Origin: Herpetosiphon llansteffanensis
GTDB taxonomy: Bacteria > Chloroflexota > Chloroflexia > Chloroflexales > Herpetosiphonaceae
DNA length: 64,000 nucleotides
Assembly: GCF_003205875.1 (NCBI RefSeq)
Contig: NZ_PUBZ01000125.1
Location: 118,741 to 182,740 of the forward strand
Reading direction: 5' to 3'
Shown here: in pieces, positions 54,983 through 63,768 of the stretch
How positions within the stretch are numbered: the first letter of the stretch is position 1
Layout: each line of letters starts with the position of its first letter
Program-made: the position numbers and the translations under genes
The notes under the pieces: generated by a model
What the model saw: the letters and a program-made list of their open reading frames with translations, nothing else
Told to the model about the DNA's origin: nothing
The model's database searches: none

Positions 54983-55039
54983 CGCCAATTCCCCAGCTAG
55001 ATCGTACAGGCTATGCTACGTGAGGAATCAGCCCGTGGT

Positions 55040-55507
55040 TTAATACAAATCCCAAATCGTTTCGCCACGCAAAATCCGCTCAATATAATCGGGGAAGGTT
55101 TTAACTGAGACCGGTTTCGCTACAAACCCATCGAAGCCAGCCAAACGCATCTTTTCAACATCTTCGCGACTGTTATAGGCCGACATGGCGACAATTTTGG
55201 TGCGCTTGAAATCGGGCAAGACGTGTAACTTTTGCAGCACCATGTAACCATTCTCTCGCGGGATGCGAATATCCAGTAAAATCAGATCGAGCATTCCCAA
55301 GGAGGGGTTTTGTTGAACTTGCGGCGAACTCAACCAATTGAAAAAGGCATCGCCAGAGGCGCGAGCATTACAATAGGCTACTTGAACCCGCTCGCGCAGC
55401 AGCAACAAGGCCAAGTTCATACTATCAACGTTATCTTCAATCACCATAACTTTGGCCTGGGTTGGAGCGACGATGGTTGGTTTTGGCCGAAGTGCAGCAC
55501 CTACCAT
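55040..55507 (-). CDS. Single-domain response regulator (orphan)
   Basis: A 155-aa receiver-only protein. The acidic pocket (MVIEDN), the phospho-acceptor aspartate in LDLILLDIRIPRENGY, the switch Thr/Ser strand (KIVAMSAYNS) and the KPVS lysine are all there. There is no output domain, so it signals by protein contact. No kinase is adjacent. GGAGGTT sets the ATG at 55507. It lies divergent from the ECF sigma factor, which may or may not be linked. Confidence 0.9.
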   Translation of the reverse strand: MVGAALRPKPTIVAPTQAKVMVIEDNVDSMNLALLLLRERVQVAYCNARASGDAFFNWLSSPQVQQNPSLGMLDLILLDIRIPRENGYMVLQKLHVLPDFKRTKIVAMSAYNSREDVEKMRLAGFDGFVAKPVSVKTFPDYIERILRGETIWDLY

Positions 55508-55829
55508 ATGAGAACCTCCGCATGGATTGGTTATGTGTCGCATGGCATCAGCAACGCAAGCAATAATTATGGGTGATGCCAATATCCCCCCAAAGTAGCA
55601 GATTTGCTACTACTATCTCATCCCTTGGGGTTAAATTTGCCTCAAACTCAGCAATAAATCAAGAGCCTAGGATAAAATGGGGACTTTTAGGCTAGGTCGC
55701 TCGTTCGAGATTGGGTGTGAAATTGGAACACTGGTGGGCAGATGAAAGCTTGGTTCGCAACGTAACCAATGGTTGATGCGTAGCAACACAGCCCTCGAAA
55801 CCATAACCAAGGTGTATTAGGAGGATTGG
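55508..55829. other. Divergent intergenic region with inverted repeats
   Basis: 322 bp between the response regulator and sigma factor genes. It holds a hairpin AGTAGCA-GATT-TGCTACT (55594-55611), flanked by CCCCAA and TTGGGG, and a wider inverted repeat AGCCTA/TAGGCT near 55663-55693. These may be regulatory; no gene is seen. Confidence 0.45.
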
Positions 55830-56435
55830 ATGCACGATACTATGACTAGCACAGCTCTCTATACGGCGTGCTTTGAACAAGATTCGCTGGCCCAACATGA
55901 GGCCTATACGACGCTTTGGCATATGCTGTATCGCGTGGCCTATGCCATGCTGCATGCGTACCCCGATGGCGATGCTATTACCACGGATTGTACCCAAAAA
56001 GCCTTGATTAAAATTCATCGCAATATTGGCCAATGCCAAAACCCGGCCACCTTCCGCGAATGGTGTATGCAGATTGTGCGCCGCACGGTGCTCGACGAGC
56101 TACGGCGGCCTGAACATCGCCGCCGTGCCAGCATGCCCGATGCAGAACACGGGCCATGGGCCGCGCCGATCGAAACCTTGCAACTCGATGATCTGCGCGG
56201 TATCCTAACTGAGGTAATCGATGCAGGGCCGCTTAGCGCCCGTTCGCGGCGGGTTGTGGTTGGCCGCTATTTCAGCGAGCAAAATGATGATCTGCTGGCG
56301 CAAACCGAAAGTGAATTAGCCCAAAAACCGGTTTTGGCCTCGCACATTCAAGTGACTCGCGCCAAAAATTTGGCAGCCTTGCGCCGCGATCCTGCATTAA
56401 TCGCCCGCTTGCGCGAATTTGTCGAAGAAGGATAG
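55830..56435 (+). CDS. ECF-type RNA polymerase sigma factor
   Basis: A 201-aa sigma-70 family protein. Region 2 is seen at about 45-110 (DCTQKALIKIHRNIGQCQNP, FREWCMQIVRRTVLDELRR), and a more diverged region 4 at about 135-190 (ARSRRVVVGRYFSE, ASHIQVTRAKNLAALRR). AGGAGG just before the ATG. The next gene, 62 bp on, encodes a zinc-finger protein that is a likely anti-sigma factor. The set is next to a TPR-CHAT protein, so the sigma may answer to protease-type signalling. Confidence 0.85.
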   Translation: MHDTMTSTALYTACFEQDSLAQHEAYTTLWHMLYRVAYAMLHAYPDGDAITTDCTQKALIKIHRNIGQCQNPATFREWCMQIVRRTVLDELRRPEHRRRASMPDAEHGPWAAPIETLQLDDLRGILTEVIDAGPLSARSRRVVVGRYFSEQNDDLLAQTESELAQKPVLASHIQVTRAKNLAALRRDPALIARLREFVEEG

Positions 56436-56497
56436 GTCGCGGCGCTTGCATGCGTCTCCATGCTGAAGCCGCTGATTAGTTGTAGTAGGAACGTTCT

Positions 56498-57196
56498 ATG
56501 AATCAAGCAAACTGGAGCCAGAATGCCATGCAGCATTTGGTACAAACCTTGGTCGCGCCAGTTGATCAGCACGCATGCGACACATGCTGCGATCAACTGG
56601 CCATCTATACTGAGCGCAACCAGCGCATTGCCCAGCAATACTTACCACCAAGTATTCAACAACACTTAGATGCCTGTGTCGGTTGCGCTGAATATTTCGC
56701 CGCTCTCGATCGCTCGTTTACTTCCGTCGACAACGATTTGCCAGTGCCAGCACCTGATTTAGGCTTTTTGCAGCAAGCGCCAAGTTGGTACGAGCGGGTT
56801 TCGGCAGCCCTAGCTTTGGTTGGCAAGAATATTCACATCAGCCTCAACCAAAGCTTGCTCGATGGATTTGCCGCATTGCAACCAGCCCAGCCAGCCTTGC
56901 GCGGCGAAACCAATCAGCCATTGCAATTGACCTTCACACCCAGCATTCAGCCATTGCGCGAAATCAAGTTGGCAATTTACCCTGCTGAAGCAAATGTTTG
57001 CCGCGTGCGGGTGCAAGTGCAACTCCACGATCGCGAATGGCCCGATTTGGCCCAGATTGGCGTACATTTGATCGCCGCATCAGGCCGCCAAAGCAGCGAA
57101 ACCGATGTTTGGGGCGAAGCAGTCTTTAGCGATGTTCAGGCAGCAGATGTTGCTGGCTTAACTTTAGAAATCGAGTTGCCAACCCCAATCAACTGA
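56498..57196 (+). CDS. Zinc-finger (zf-HC2-like) protein, probable anti-sigma factor
   Basis: A 232-aa protein. The N-terminal third has Cys/His pairs (CDTCCDQL and HLDACVGCAEYF) like the anti-sigma zinc domain. No membrane helix follows, so it would be soluble, which is unusual for such proteins. The C-terminal beta-rich part (TFTPSIQPLREIKLAIYP, ASGRQSSETDVWGEAVF) resembles the carbohydrate/surface-type domain seen downstream of other zf-HC2 proteins. Its 3' end overlaps the convergent CHAT gene by 61 bp. Role as the sigma's inhibitor is inferred from order. Confidence 0.75.
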   Translation: MNQANWSQNAMQHLVQTLVAPVDQHACDTCCDQLAIYTERNQRIAQQYLPPSIQQHLDACVGCAEYFAALDRSFTSVDNDLPVPAPDLGFLQQAPSWYERVSAALALVGKNIHISLNQSLLDGFAALQPAQPALRGETNQPLQLTFTPSIQPLREIKLAIYPAEANVCRVRVQVQLHDREWPDLAQIGVHLIAASGRQSSETDVWGEAVFSDVQAADVAGLTLEIELPTPIN

Positions 57197-59670
57197 TAGC
57201 CCGCCCAATAATGTGGATCGGCAAACGGGTATTCACCCTGCTGGCTTGGAGCAAGCGGGATGCTTACCTGTGCTTGCGGCATGCTGCGAATCTGTTGAAT
57301 TGCCTGTAGAAGTGCTTCTGCTGGCTCAAATTCCGCTTGCAATGCCTGATAAAATAGCTTCATCAAGACAGCACTTGCCACATCGTCAACTGGCCAGAGC
57401 GTAACCAAAACCGCCCGTGCGCCAACCGCTAAAAACGCCCGTACCAAGCCAAACGGTTCATCGCCACGCACAATTTCGCTCACGCCACTTTGGCAAGCAC
57501 TCAACACCACCAAATCAGCATCCAACTGCCAGTTGGTCAATATATCCAAGGCCGAAACTGTCTGATTGGGGCCAAATTGGAGCCACGAGGCCAATGGTTG
57601 GTCGAGCACAAACACGCCATGACAGGCAATATGCACAATGCGATAATCCTCAAGCTGTTGCGCGATATTTGACGCTGGCAACGGATAATGCTGGCCACCA
57701 AGCGCCGCTACCGCCGCTGCGGCCTCAGCATGGGTATGCACCAAAGCTGGCTCAACTCCACCCGCATAGCTCAGGGCTACACATGGCTCGCTTGCCTGGC
57801 TTGGTTGACGTTGGCTCAATTGCAAATAACTGGCAGCGCTCGGAATCGTCGTTGTTGGCAGATCAAGCCCAAGCTCGCCCAATAAGAGTGCATTCCACGG
57901 CACATGATGCAAAGCGCCATGCGGCACAACCAGCACATGCTGCGCTTGGTGCAAGAAGTTTTGGGCTGGGCCTAGGAGGCGTTGGGCTAGGCGTTGCAAA
58001 ATCGCTGGACGCAAAAAGCGCCGCCCATCACACTGAAACGGCGAGGTTGCCAAGAGAATATTTGGGTCGAGCTGGCAATTGAAGGCTTGAACTTCATCGG
58101 TCGTAATTGCAAACAGCCAGGTTGCTGCTGGTTGAATTAACAAGCTGCGCAAAGCCTTGGCCGTTGCTGGCAATGCCGCCAACAGACTTGCCTCCGGCCC
58201 CACTGCGCCAATCGTCATATAATCGAGCATCAGGCTGCCCTGCGCCAAGCCCTGTTGCAACTCGCTAAGATTGGGAATCGTGCCAAACGCTTGATTGGTT
58301 TGGCCATTGCGGGCAAGTAAATCGTTGAGCGCCCGCGCCCGTGCTTTTTCAGCCATCAAAAAGGCTTGTTCAAGCTTAGCTTGGGCCAGATAGGCCGCAA
58401 TCGCACCTTCGTACACTTGTTGCCAACGCCCCATTAGGCTAATTTGCAGGCTCTCGGCCAAAATTGGCGCACGCATCGCCTCAATCAACTCAATTGCTTG
58501 CAAATAATGCTGCTCAGCCTGTTGATGATCATTGCGCGCCGCCGCAACTTGGCCTAAGCGAAACCATACCAAAGCCGCAATTTCTTGGCGCTCAACGCTT
58601 TCAACCAAATCAAGCGCTTGGCGATAGGCGCTTTCTGCCTGTTCAAACATGCCCTCGACATGCCAAGCCAAGCCATAATTCAAATAAGCATCGATATGAT
58701 AGACGCGGCTGCTCATCTGCGCCAAGGCTTGCTCAAAATGCTGGCGTGCTGCCGCATATTGGCCTTGCAACAAGGCTAATTCACCAAGATTATTGGCAAT
58801 TCGGCCAAGGAAATCGGTGGCGTTTTCTGCTTGCAAAATGGCTTCGGCCTGCTCAAAATGGCTCAACGACTGCGCCCAATTGCCGCGATCGCGGGCCAAC
58901 AAGCCTAAATTGATGCGCACCAAGGCTTGAGGGTAGAGCAGATTTTGCGCTTGCAAGGTCGCTAAACTACTATTCAAGCAGCGCTCAGCAGCGCGATATT
59001 CTTGCAAATGGTAGCGCAAACTGCCTTCATTCAGCAGCACATAGGCTTGACGCACCGGATCAGCTTGGGCTTCCCAAAGCGCAAAACTAGCCTGATAATT
59101 AGCCAAAGCCCGATCATAATTACCGCTATAGCGCGCAAACGTGGCATCGGAGTTCAGCGCCCGCCCGCGAATCATCGGCTCAAGATCTGGTTGCGCCAAT
59201 AATTGGCTGAGCAACGTACATGCTTCTGCATATTGATCACGCAGGCCAGCGGCGAGGCCACGATAATACTCCAAGAGCTGACGATCAGTGGTGGTTGGCG
59301 CTAAATCGGCGGGAATTTGGCTGACCAAATCAGCTAATTCATGGGGTGCTTGGCGAATCAGCAATTCAGCAAACGTCCGCAGATCGGCAAACAAACGGGT
59401 TGCCAACGCAGGGTTTTGGGCAGCATGGGCCAATTCAGCAGCAATTAATTGCTGATACGCAGCCCGCAACTCTGCTGGCTCAGATTGAAGTTGTTTGCGA
59501 CGCTCAGCAGGAATCTGCCAGCCATCGGCAGCAGTTTGCAACCAACCAGAGGCTTGCAATTGGGCGACGCTTGGTTCGGCGGGAGCAATCAGCGGCCAAA
59601 GTGCAGGATCAAACGGTTCAAATACCAATAAGAGTGCGAGATTCGCAAACTCAGCATCGAGGACAGTCAT
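57136..59670 (-). CDS. TPR-CHAT protein (caspase-like protease domain)
   Basis: An 844-aa protein. Residues about 1-470 form TPR-like helical repeats (for example ALALVESVE-type pairs; LYPQALVRINLGLLARDRGN). The C-terminal CHAT domain, a caspase relative, has the catalytic histidine His684 in HIACHG and cysteine Cys726 in LSACQSG, followed by FLAVGARAVLVTLWPVDD. Both residues are intact, so protease activity is likely. GGAGGT precedes the ATG at 59670. It converges on the sigma/anti-sigma genes and is divergent from a secreted metalloprotease. Confidence 0.92.
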   Translation of the reverse strand: MTVLDAEFANLALLLVFEPFDPALWPLIAPAEPSVAQLQASGWLQTAADGWQIPAERRKQLQSEPAELRAAYQQLIAAELAHAAQNPALATRLFADLRTFAELLIRQAPHELADLVSQIPADLAPTTTDRQLLEYYRGLAAGLRDQYAEACTLLSQLLAQPDLEPMIRGRALNSDATFARYSGNYDRALANYQASFALWEAQADPVRQAYVLLNEGSLRYHLQEYRAAERCLNSSLATLQAQNLLYPQALVRINLGLLARDRGNWAQSLSHFEQAEAILQAENATDFLGRIANNLGELALLQGQYAAARQHFEQALAQMSSRVYHIDAYLNYGLAWHVEGMFEQAESAYRQALDLVESVERQEIAALVWFRLGQVAAARNDHQQAEQHYLQAIELIEAMRAPILAESLQISLMGRWQQVYEGAIAAYLAQAKLEQAFLMAEKARARALNDLLARNGQTNQAFGTIPNLSELQQGLAQGSLMLDYMTIGAVGPEASLLAALPATAKALRSLLIQPAATWLFAITTDEVQAFNCQLDPNILLATSPFQCDGRRFLRPAILQRLAQRLLGPAQNFLHQAQHVLVVPHGALHHVPWNALLLGELGLDLPTTTIPSAASYLQLSQRQPSQASEPCVALSYAGGVEPALVHTHAEAAAAVAALGGQHYPLPASNIAQQLEDYRIVHIACHGVFVLDQPLASWLQFGPNQTVSALDILTNWQLDADLVVLSACQSGVSEIVRGDEPFGLVRAFLAVGARAVLVTLWPVDDVASAVLMKLFYQALQAEFEPAEALLQAIQQIRSMPQAQVSIPLAPSQQGEYPFADPHYWAGYQLIGVGNSISKVKPATSAA

Positions 59671-59767
59671 AGCAACCTCCTACAGAAAGAATTTAGCCGC
59701 ACGTACGTCTTTAGGTATACAACAGATGTAACGCTCTTTTCACGCATTAATTAAAGGAGTTGAGTGT

Positions 59768-61651
59768 ATGTTTTGGCGCAAAATTGGCTTAGTGATTATC
59801 AGCAGTTTATGTTTGACCCTGCTGATGACCCCAAATCAACCAAATGCTGCGAATGCGAGCAGCCCTTTTGAAAGTATTCATTTAATTGTTTCACTCGAAT
59901 GGCAGCCAGGCCAGCAAGATCTTTTACGTCAAGCTGAAGGCAGCACCTGCAAAGATTTGACCTATACAGCCATGCAGGATGTGCTCGAAACCGCGCTCCA
60001 AGAAACCAGCCAAACCTTGTATCAAGCGACCCAAGGCCAAGTTTGGGTTGAACAATATTCGGTCTATACCAATGGCGAGCATTGGAACGACGCTGATATT
60101 CGGATTTTGGCCAGCAACGAGTATCGGCCAACGGCCTTTCTCGGTGGCTTTGAGAATAGCTTGCGCACCGTCAACACCCAAGCAGGCAAAGTTCATTTCG
60201 TGCCCGCCGCCATTATGCTTGGGCGCTTGTGGAATGGCATCAACGCCCGTTGTGGCCTCTGGTCAGATGTTGCTGGGAGCCAAACGATCAGTCACGAGCT
60301 TGGCCACCATATTTTGGGCCTACACGATGGCTATGCCCCCGATTTGAACACTGCCAATTATACCTATTGTAGTTCAACCAGTAACGACCTTAGTGCTGAG
60401 ATGCCACGCGATCGGACAAACCATAATTCGCTGATGTCGTATCACTATAGCGCCAGTAACTTGCGGGGTAATTCACGCACGGCCTATCATTGCGATCAAA
60501 CGCCACAGGATTTAATGTATGGGCTTAATGATTGGAAAACGGTGGAAATGCTCTATGGCTTAGTGCCAAGCAGCACGCCAAGCATTATGCAGCCCCAAGG
60601 CACGGCAATTGTTACGTTCATGCCCAACAGCGCCAAAGGCAACAGCAGCGTCGTTGAATATAACGGAGCCAGCGATAATCAAGCCCTTGGGTTTAGCATC
60701 CAAGGCGATTTAGCCAGCCCGCAGCGGATTATTGATCAGGGCACGCTGCAAGCCAACAAACAAGAAGCATGGCTTGGCATTAATACCCCGGCCAAAGATC
60801 GCGCCTTGATTTTGGCTCGCGATTGGCAAAATAAAACCGTCTATTCAATCTACCCAACCCAAAATATCTTAGCCGACAAAAACGACTTTAGCCTAGTAAA
60901 TCAGCGTTGGGTTGCCAATTTACAAATCAAGCCAGTGCTTAACAGTGCGAGTACACTGCCACAAATTAATGCGATTGAGGTCAAAGGACAAGAATGTGGC
61001 GTTCATGGTAAAAAAGTAAACTTAGCATTTTGCCCTGCTGGTGGCAAGTGCCGCACGATTGCCGGGCTTGATATTAGCAGCACTGGTAGTTTTGGCACGA
61101 CGTTCCAATTACGAGCTGACGAAATTGCGGGCTTAGGCAGCTATCACAATTATATTTATGCCTATAGCAGCGATTTCAACACGCCAATTGCCACCTGGTA
61201 TCAAATTGCTGGTGGTTTTGGCCCAGCAACCGCCGAAATTCATGCCCCCATTGCTGATGGCGGCATTGGTCTCGATGTCCAAACCCACGTTGCTGATGAT
61301 ATTACAGGCACAACGATAGCCGTCTATCAACCAGCGCCATTATGTACAAACCTGAACAATCTCCAAAATTACACAATCAAACAATGGCCAATGTTGATTC
61401 AACCATATTTGATTCGCGATAAACGTTTATTAGCTTGGTCTGCCAACCATCCGCCATTGTACGCGCAATTGAGCTACGATCCAAGCGCATTCGGCAGCAA
61501 TGGCCCAACTGTTTTGGTTTACAACCCAGCCAACCCAACTGCTGGCTGGAATGCGGTGCCAATCGTCGCCACCAGCCCAGAATTAGGCTTATTGACCGTC
61601 GACTTACGCACCTACTACAGCCAAGGTTTGGTCTACGCATTAGCCGAATAA
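59768..61651 (+). CDS. Secreted zinc metalloprotease
   Basis: A 627-aa exported protein with an N-terminal signal peptide (about 1-28, ending near NAANA-SS). The zinc site is HELGHHILGLHD starting at His176: HExxH is clear, but the Gly lies one place later than in classic metzincins, so the third ligand may be His186 or Asp187, as in CLCA-like/HEFGH-xx-LGLYDEY proteases. A Met-turn candidate is NSLMSYHYS. The C-terminal 350 residues are beta-rich, likely accessory. AAAGGAG (59753-59759) precedes the ATG. Confidence 0.88.
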   Translation: MFWRKIGLVIISSLCLTLLMTPNQPNAANASSPFESIHLIVSLEWQPGQQDLLRQAEGSTCKDLTYTAMQDVLETALQETSQTLYQATQGQVWVEQYSVYTNGEHWNDADIRILASNEYRPTAFLGGFENSLRTVNTQAGKVHFVPAAIMLGRLWNGINARCGLWSDVAGSQTISHELGHHILGLHDGYAPDLNTANYTYCSSTSNDLSAEMPRDRTNHNSLMSYHYSASNLRGNSRTAYHCDQTPQDLMYGLNDWKTVEMLYGLVPSSTPSIMQPQGTAIVTFMPNSAKGNSSVVEYNGASDNQALGFSIQGDLASPQRIIDQGTLQANKQEAWLGINTPAKDRALILARDWQNKTVYSIYPTQNILADKNDFSLVNQRWVANLQIKPVLNSASTLPQINAIEVKGQECGVHGKKVNLAFCPAGGKCRTIAGLDISSTGSFGTTFQLRADEIAGLGSYHNYIYAYSSDFNTPIATWYQIAGGFGPATAEIHAPIADGGIGLDVQTHVADDITGTTIAVYQPAPLCTNLNNLQNYTIKQWPMLIQPYLIRDKRLLAWSANHPPLYAQLSYDPSAFGSNGPTVLVYNPANPTAGWNAVPIVATSPELGLLTVDLRTYYSQGLVYALAE

Positions 61652-61652
61652 A

Positions 61653-61691
61653 CCAAAAAAGGCCGTGGGTTTGTAATAAACCCACGGCCTT
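61653..61691 (-). terminator. Bidirectional Rho-independent terminator
   Basis: A perfect 14-bp stem (AAGGCCGTGGGTTT and its complement) with loop GTAAT. On the minus strand it is followed by TTTTTTGG, so it mainly ends the TerC-like gene, but it also lies right after the metalloprotease. Confidence 0.88.
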
Positions 61692-61704
61692 GCTCAATCA
61701 ACGT

Positions 61705-62667
61705 TTAGCTTTTGACAGATTCCAAACGCTTAGCGCGAATCAACGAAGCGCCAATCGCCACGACGATAATCGTGGCCACCACACCCAACGCAATCCCTGA
61801 AGGAATTTTGAATGCGGTTTCGACCAAGAGCATCTTGATGCCAACAAAGCTGAGCACAAAGGCCAAACCAAGCTTGAGATAATGGAACTTGTGCACCATA
61901 CCAGCAAGCACAAAGTAGAGCGAACGCAAGCCCAAAATCGCAAATACATTCGCGGTATAGACCAAAAACGGCTCTTGGGTCACTGCAAAGATCGCCGGAA
62001 TCGAATCGACAGCAAAGATTAAGTCGGTCGCTTCAATCATCAACAGCACCAAGAACAACGGGGTTGCCATCAAAACGCCAGCTTTGCGCACAAAGAATTT
62101 ATCTTCGTGGTATTCATCGGTCACTGGCATCAAACGGCGAAAGCTGCGCACCAAAATATTGTTCTTTGGATCAAGCGTTTGCTCCTGATGGAATGCCATC
62201 TTGATCCCCGTCACAATCAGAAACGCGCCGAAAATGTAGATAACCCAGTGAAATTCGCGAATCAAGGCCGCGCCAGCGCCAATCATGGCTCCACGCATCA
62301 GCAAAGCCCCAAGCACACCCCAGAACAACACACGATGCTGATATTTGGCTGGCACAGCAAAGCTACCGAACACTAGCACAAACACAAAAATGTTGTCGAT
62401 ACTGAGCGATTTTTCAATCAGATAGCCGGTCATAAAGGCTAAGGCTGCTTCGCCATTGGTATAGCTACTTGTAGGAACGAGCTGCTGCCAAAAGAGGTAA
62501 ATCCCGAGGTTGAAAAGCGCTGCTAAGCCAATCCAAGCCACGCTCCACAAGGTTGCTTCTTTGATAGAAACCTCATGCGCTGAGCGATGAAACACGCCAA
62601 GATCGAGCGCCAGCATGGCCAAAACGAAGACGTTAAAGCCAATCCACATCCAAACCATCGTATCCAT
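61705..62667 (-). CDS. TerC/Alx family membrane protein
   Basis: A 320-aa protein with about eight or nine membrane helices. The family sequence GYLIEKSLSIDNIFVFVLVF and the repeat-unit TDLIFAVDSIPAIFAVT are present, with their conserved Asp residues. Alx-type TerC proteins export manganese or protect against metal/pH stress. AGGAGG precedes the ATG at 62667. A yybP-ykoY riboswitch and terminator lie upstream, which fits manganese control. Confidence 0.93.
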   Translation of the reverse strand: MDTMVWMWIGFNVFVLAMLALDLGVFHRSAHEVSIKEATLWSVAWIGLAALFNLGIYLFWQQLVPTSSYTNGEAALAFMTGYLIEKSLSIDNIFVFVLVFGSFAVPAKYQHRVLFWGVLGALLMRGAMIGAGAALIREFHWVIYIFGAFLIVTGIKMAFHQEQTLDPKNNILVRSFRRLMPVTDEYHEDKFFVRKAGVLMATPLFLVLLMIEATDLIFAVDSIPAIFAVTQEPFLVYTANVFAILGLRSLYFVLAGMVHKFHYLKLGLAFVLSFVGIKMLLVETAFKIPSGIALGVVATIIVVAIGASLIRAKRLESVKS

Positions 62668-62705
62668 TGTGAAATCGCCTCCTGCAAGGCCGTGGTTGGT
62701 CGACA

Positions 62706-62846
62706 CAAAAAAACCAACACGGCAATCAAAGCCAATGTTGGTCTGACCAAATTACGCAGTGCGTATTGTTTGCAACCGAGAAATTGCTTCTGGATTGACG
62801 ATTGCAAACCCTGTTGATGCAGGTGGCTACTCCCCAACGGAACGTA
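62706..62846 (-). promoter_or_regulatory. yybP-ykoY (manganese) riboswitch with terminator
   Basis: On the minus strand, about 12 bases into the leader, is GGGGAGTAGCC (62825-62835), the signature loop of the yybP-ykoY manganese riboswitch. It is followed by paired segments (GGTTTGCAA / TTGCAAAC) and by a terminator hairpin: ACCAACA (62742-62736) with TGTTGGT (62719-62713), then TTTTTTT. The leader precedes a TerC/Alx gene, a known target class. A covariance search was not run. Confidence 0.82.
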
Positions 62847-62853
62847 TGGATAT

Positions 62854-62881
62854 ATAGTATCAATACTTTTGCATTTGTCAA
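62854..62881 (-). promoter_or_regulatory. Promoter of the riboswitch leader
   Basis: On the minus strand, TTGACA (62881-62876), 16 bp, then TACTAT (62859-62854), upstream of the riboswitch. Confidence 0.7.
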
Positions 62882-62939
62882 GGGGGATTGTGATATTAGT
62901 TGAGCATTTTGCTTAGCAATATTCGGCCATAAGGCTTAA

Positions 62940-62966
62940 TTGAATGGGAGCTTGCAATGCTATAGT
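62940..62966 (+). promoter_or_regulatory. Weak promoter candidate for the 200-aa gene
   Basis: TTGAAT (62940-62945), 15 bp, then TATAGT (62961-62966), about 30 bp before the ATG. The same TATAGT -10 word is seen at ppa. Confidence 0.4.
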
Positions 62967-62995
62967 AGGAGCCGTCTAATTTATGAGGAGAAACG

Positions 62996-63598
62996 ATGGG
63001 TACACGAGTTTATTTTGAATATGCACCACCTGAAGGACTAAGCACGCTGATTCTTCAACATCTTGATTTGTTCATGATTTGGCTTGAAAATCTATGTATA
63101 GAATATCCCAATGAATTTTCTGAGGATATTTCGAGATTTGCCAAGCAGGTTGAGCGCGATGGTGTAGCAGCATTGCAAGCTACAACCAGCGAACAAGCGG
63201 CGTTGGTCGATGATTTTGTGATGGAATTTTTTGGTAATTTTGCCGAAAACCATTCCATTACGACACCAGCTAATGGTAATCGGGTTTCTATTCAGCACTA
63301 TTGGGATTGTAAGTCTTGGCTGGCAGTACATTGCTCACCAGCCTTTGAAAGATTGTGGATGTTTATGCTCGAAGGACGTGGAATTGAGCGTGATTCAGAG
63401 CAATTGCCATTTACGCAGGCGCTTGATCCGGTTTGTAGAATTGGCTATTGGACAGTACAAGAATGCGTTACAATGCTCCATGAGCTGCAACCACTAACGA
63501 TTCCAGAAGCAAAACCAACATTTTGTGTACGAATTGTGCGTGATGCGCTGCAAACAGTGGTTGATCAACAGGCTTCGATGCTGATCTTTGTAAACTAA
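62996..63598 (+). CDS. Hypothetical protein, unknown family
   Basis: A 200-aa acidic protein (VYFEYAPPEGLST, FVMEFFGNFAENHS, FERLWMFMLEGRGI). It looks like an alpha/beta cytoplasmic protein; no signal peptide and no membrane helix. No family recognised. GAGGAG just before the ATG gives a firm start. It is a single gene between the TerC leader and the rRNA operon terminator. Confidence 0.8.
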   Translation: MGTRVYFEYAPPEGLSTLILQHLDLFMIWLENLCIEYPNEFSEDISRFAKQVERDGVAALQATTSEQAALVDDFVMEFFGNFAENHSITTPANGNRVSIQHYWDCKSWLAVHCSPAFERLWMFMLEGRGIERDSEQLPFTQALDPVCRIGYWTVQECVTMLHELQPLTIPEAKPTFCVRIVRDALQTVVDQQASMLIFVN

Positions 63599-63600
63599 GC

Positions 63601-63644
63601 TTAAACACAAACCCGCCACTGAGTTTTTGACTCAGTGGCGGGTT
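63601..63644 (-). terminator. Terminator of the rRNA operon
   Basis: A perfect 14-bp or longer stem (ACCCGCCACTGAGT with its complement) and loop. On the minus strand a TTTGTGTTT tail follows. It lies 10 bp past the 5S rRNA end and also just after the convergent 200-aa gene. Confidence 0.88.
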
Positions 63645-63653
63645 CATTGGAAT

Positions 63654-63768
63654 GGTACGCATCCCCCTACGTTCCCACAGCGGGTGCTGCAGTAGCCTCG
63701 GTGTGTGTCGCGTTCACGGCCTGGTTCGGGATGGAGCAGCGTGGGGCACAACCACCTCGACACGTACC
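63654..63768 (-). rRNA. 5S ribosomal RNA
   Basis: On the minus strand, GGTACGTGTCGAGGTGG starts and GGGGGATGCGTACC ends a 115-nt RNA with closing stem GGTACG/CGTACC. The conserved internal segments CCATCCCGAACC and GGCCGTGAACGC (loop B/C region) and CCGCTGTGGGAACGTAGG are present. Confidence 0.9.

Noticed and set aside
60293..60328. Classic metzincin motif HExxHxxGxxH in the metalloprotease
   Set aside because: The Gly is one place later than in the consensus, so only a HELGH zincin is claimed.
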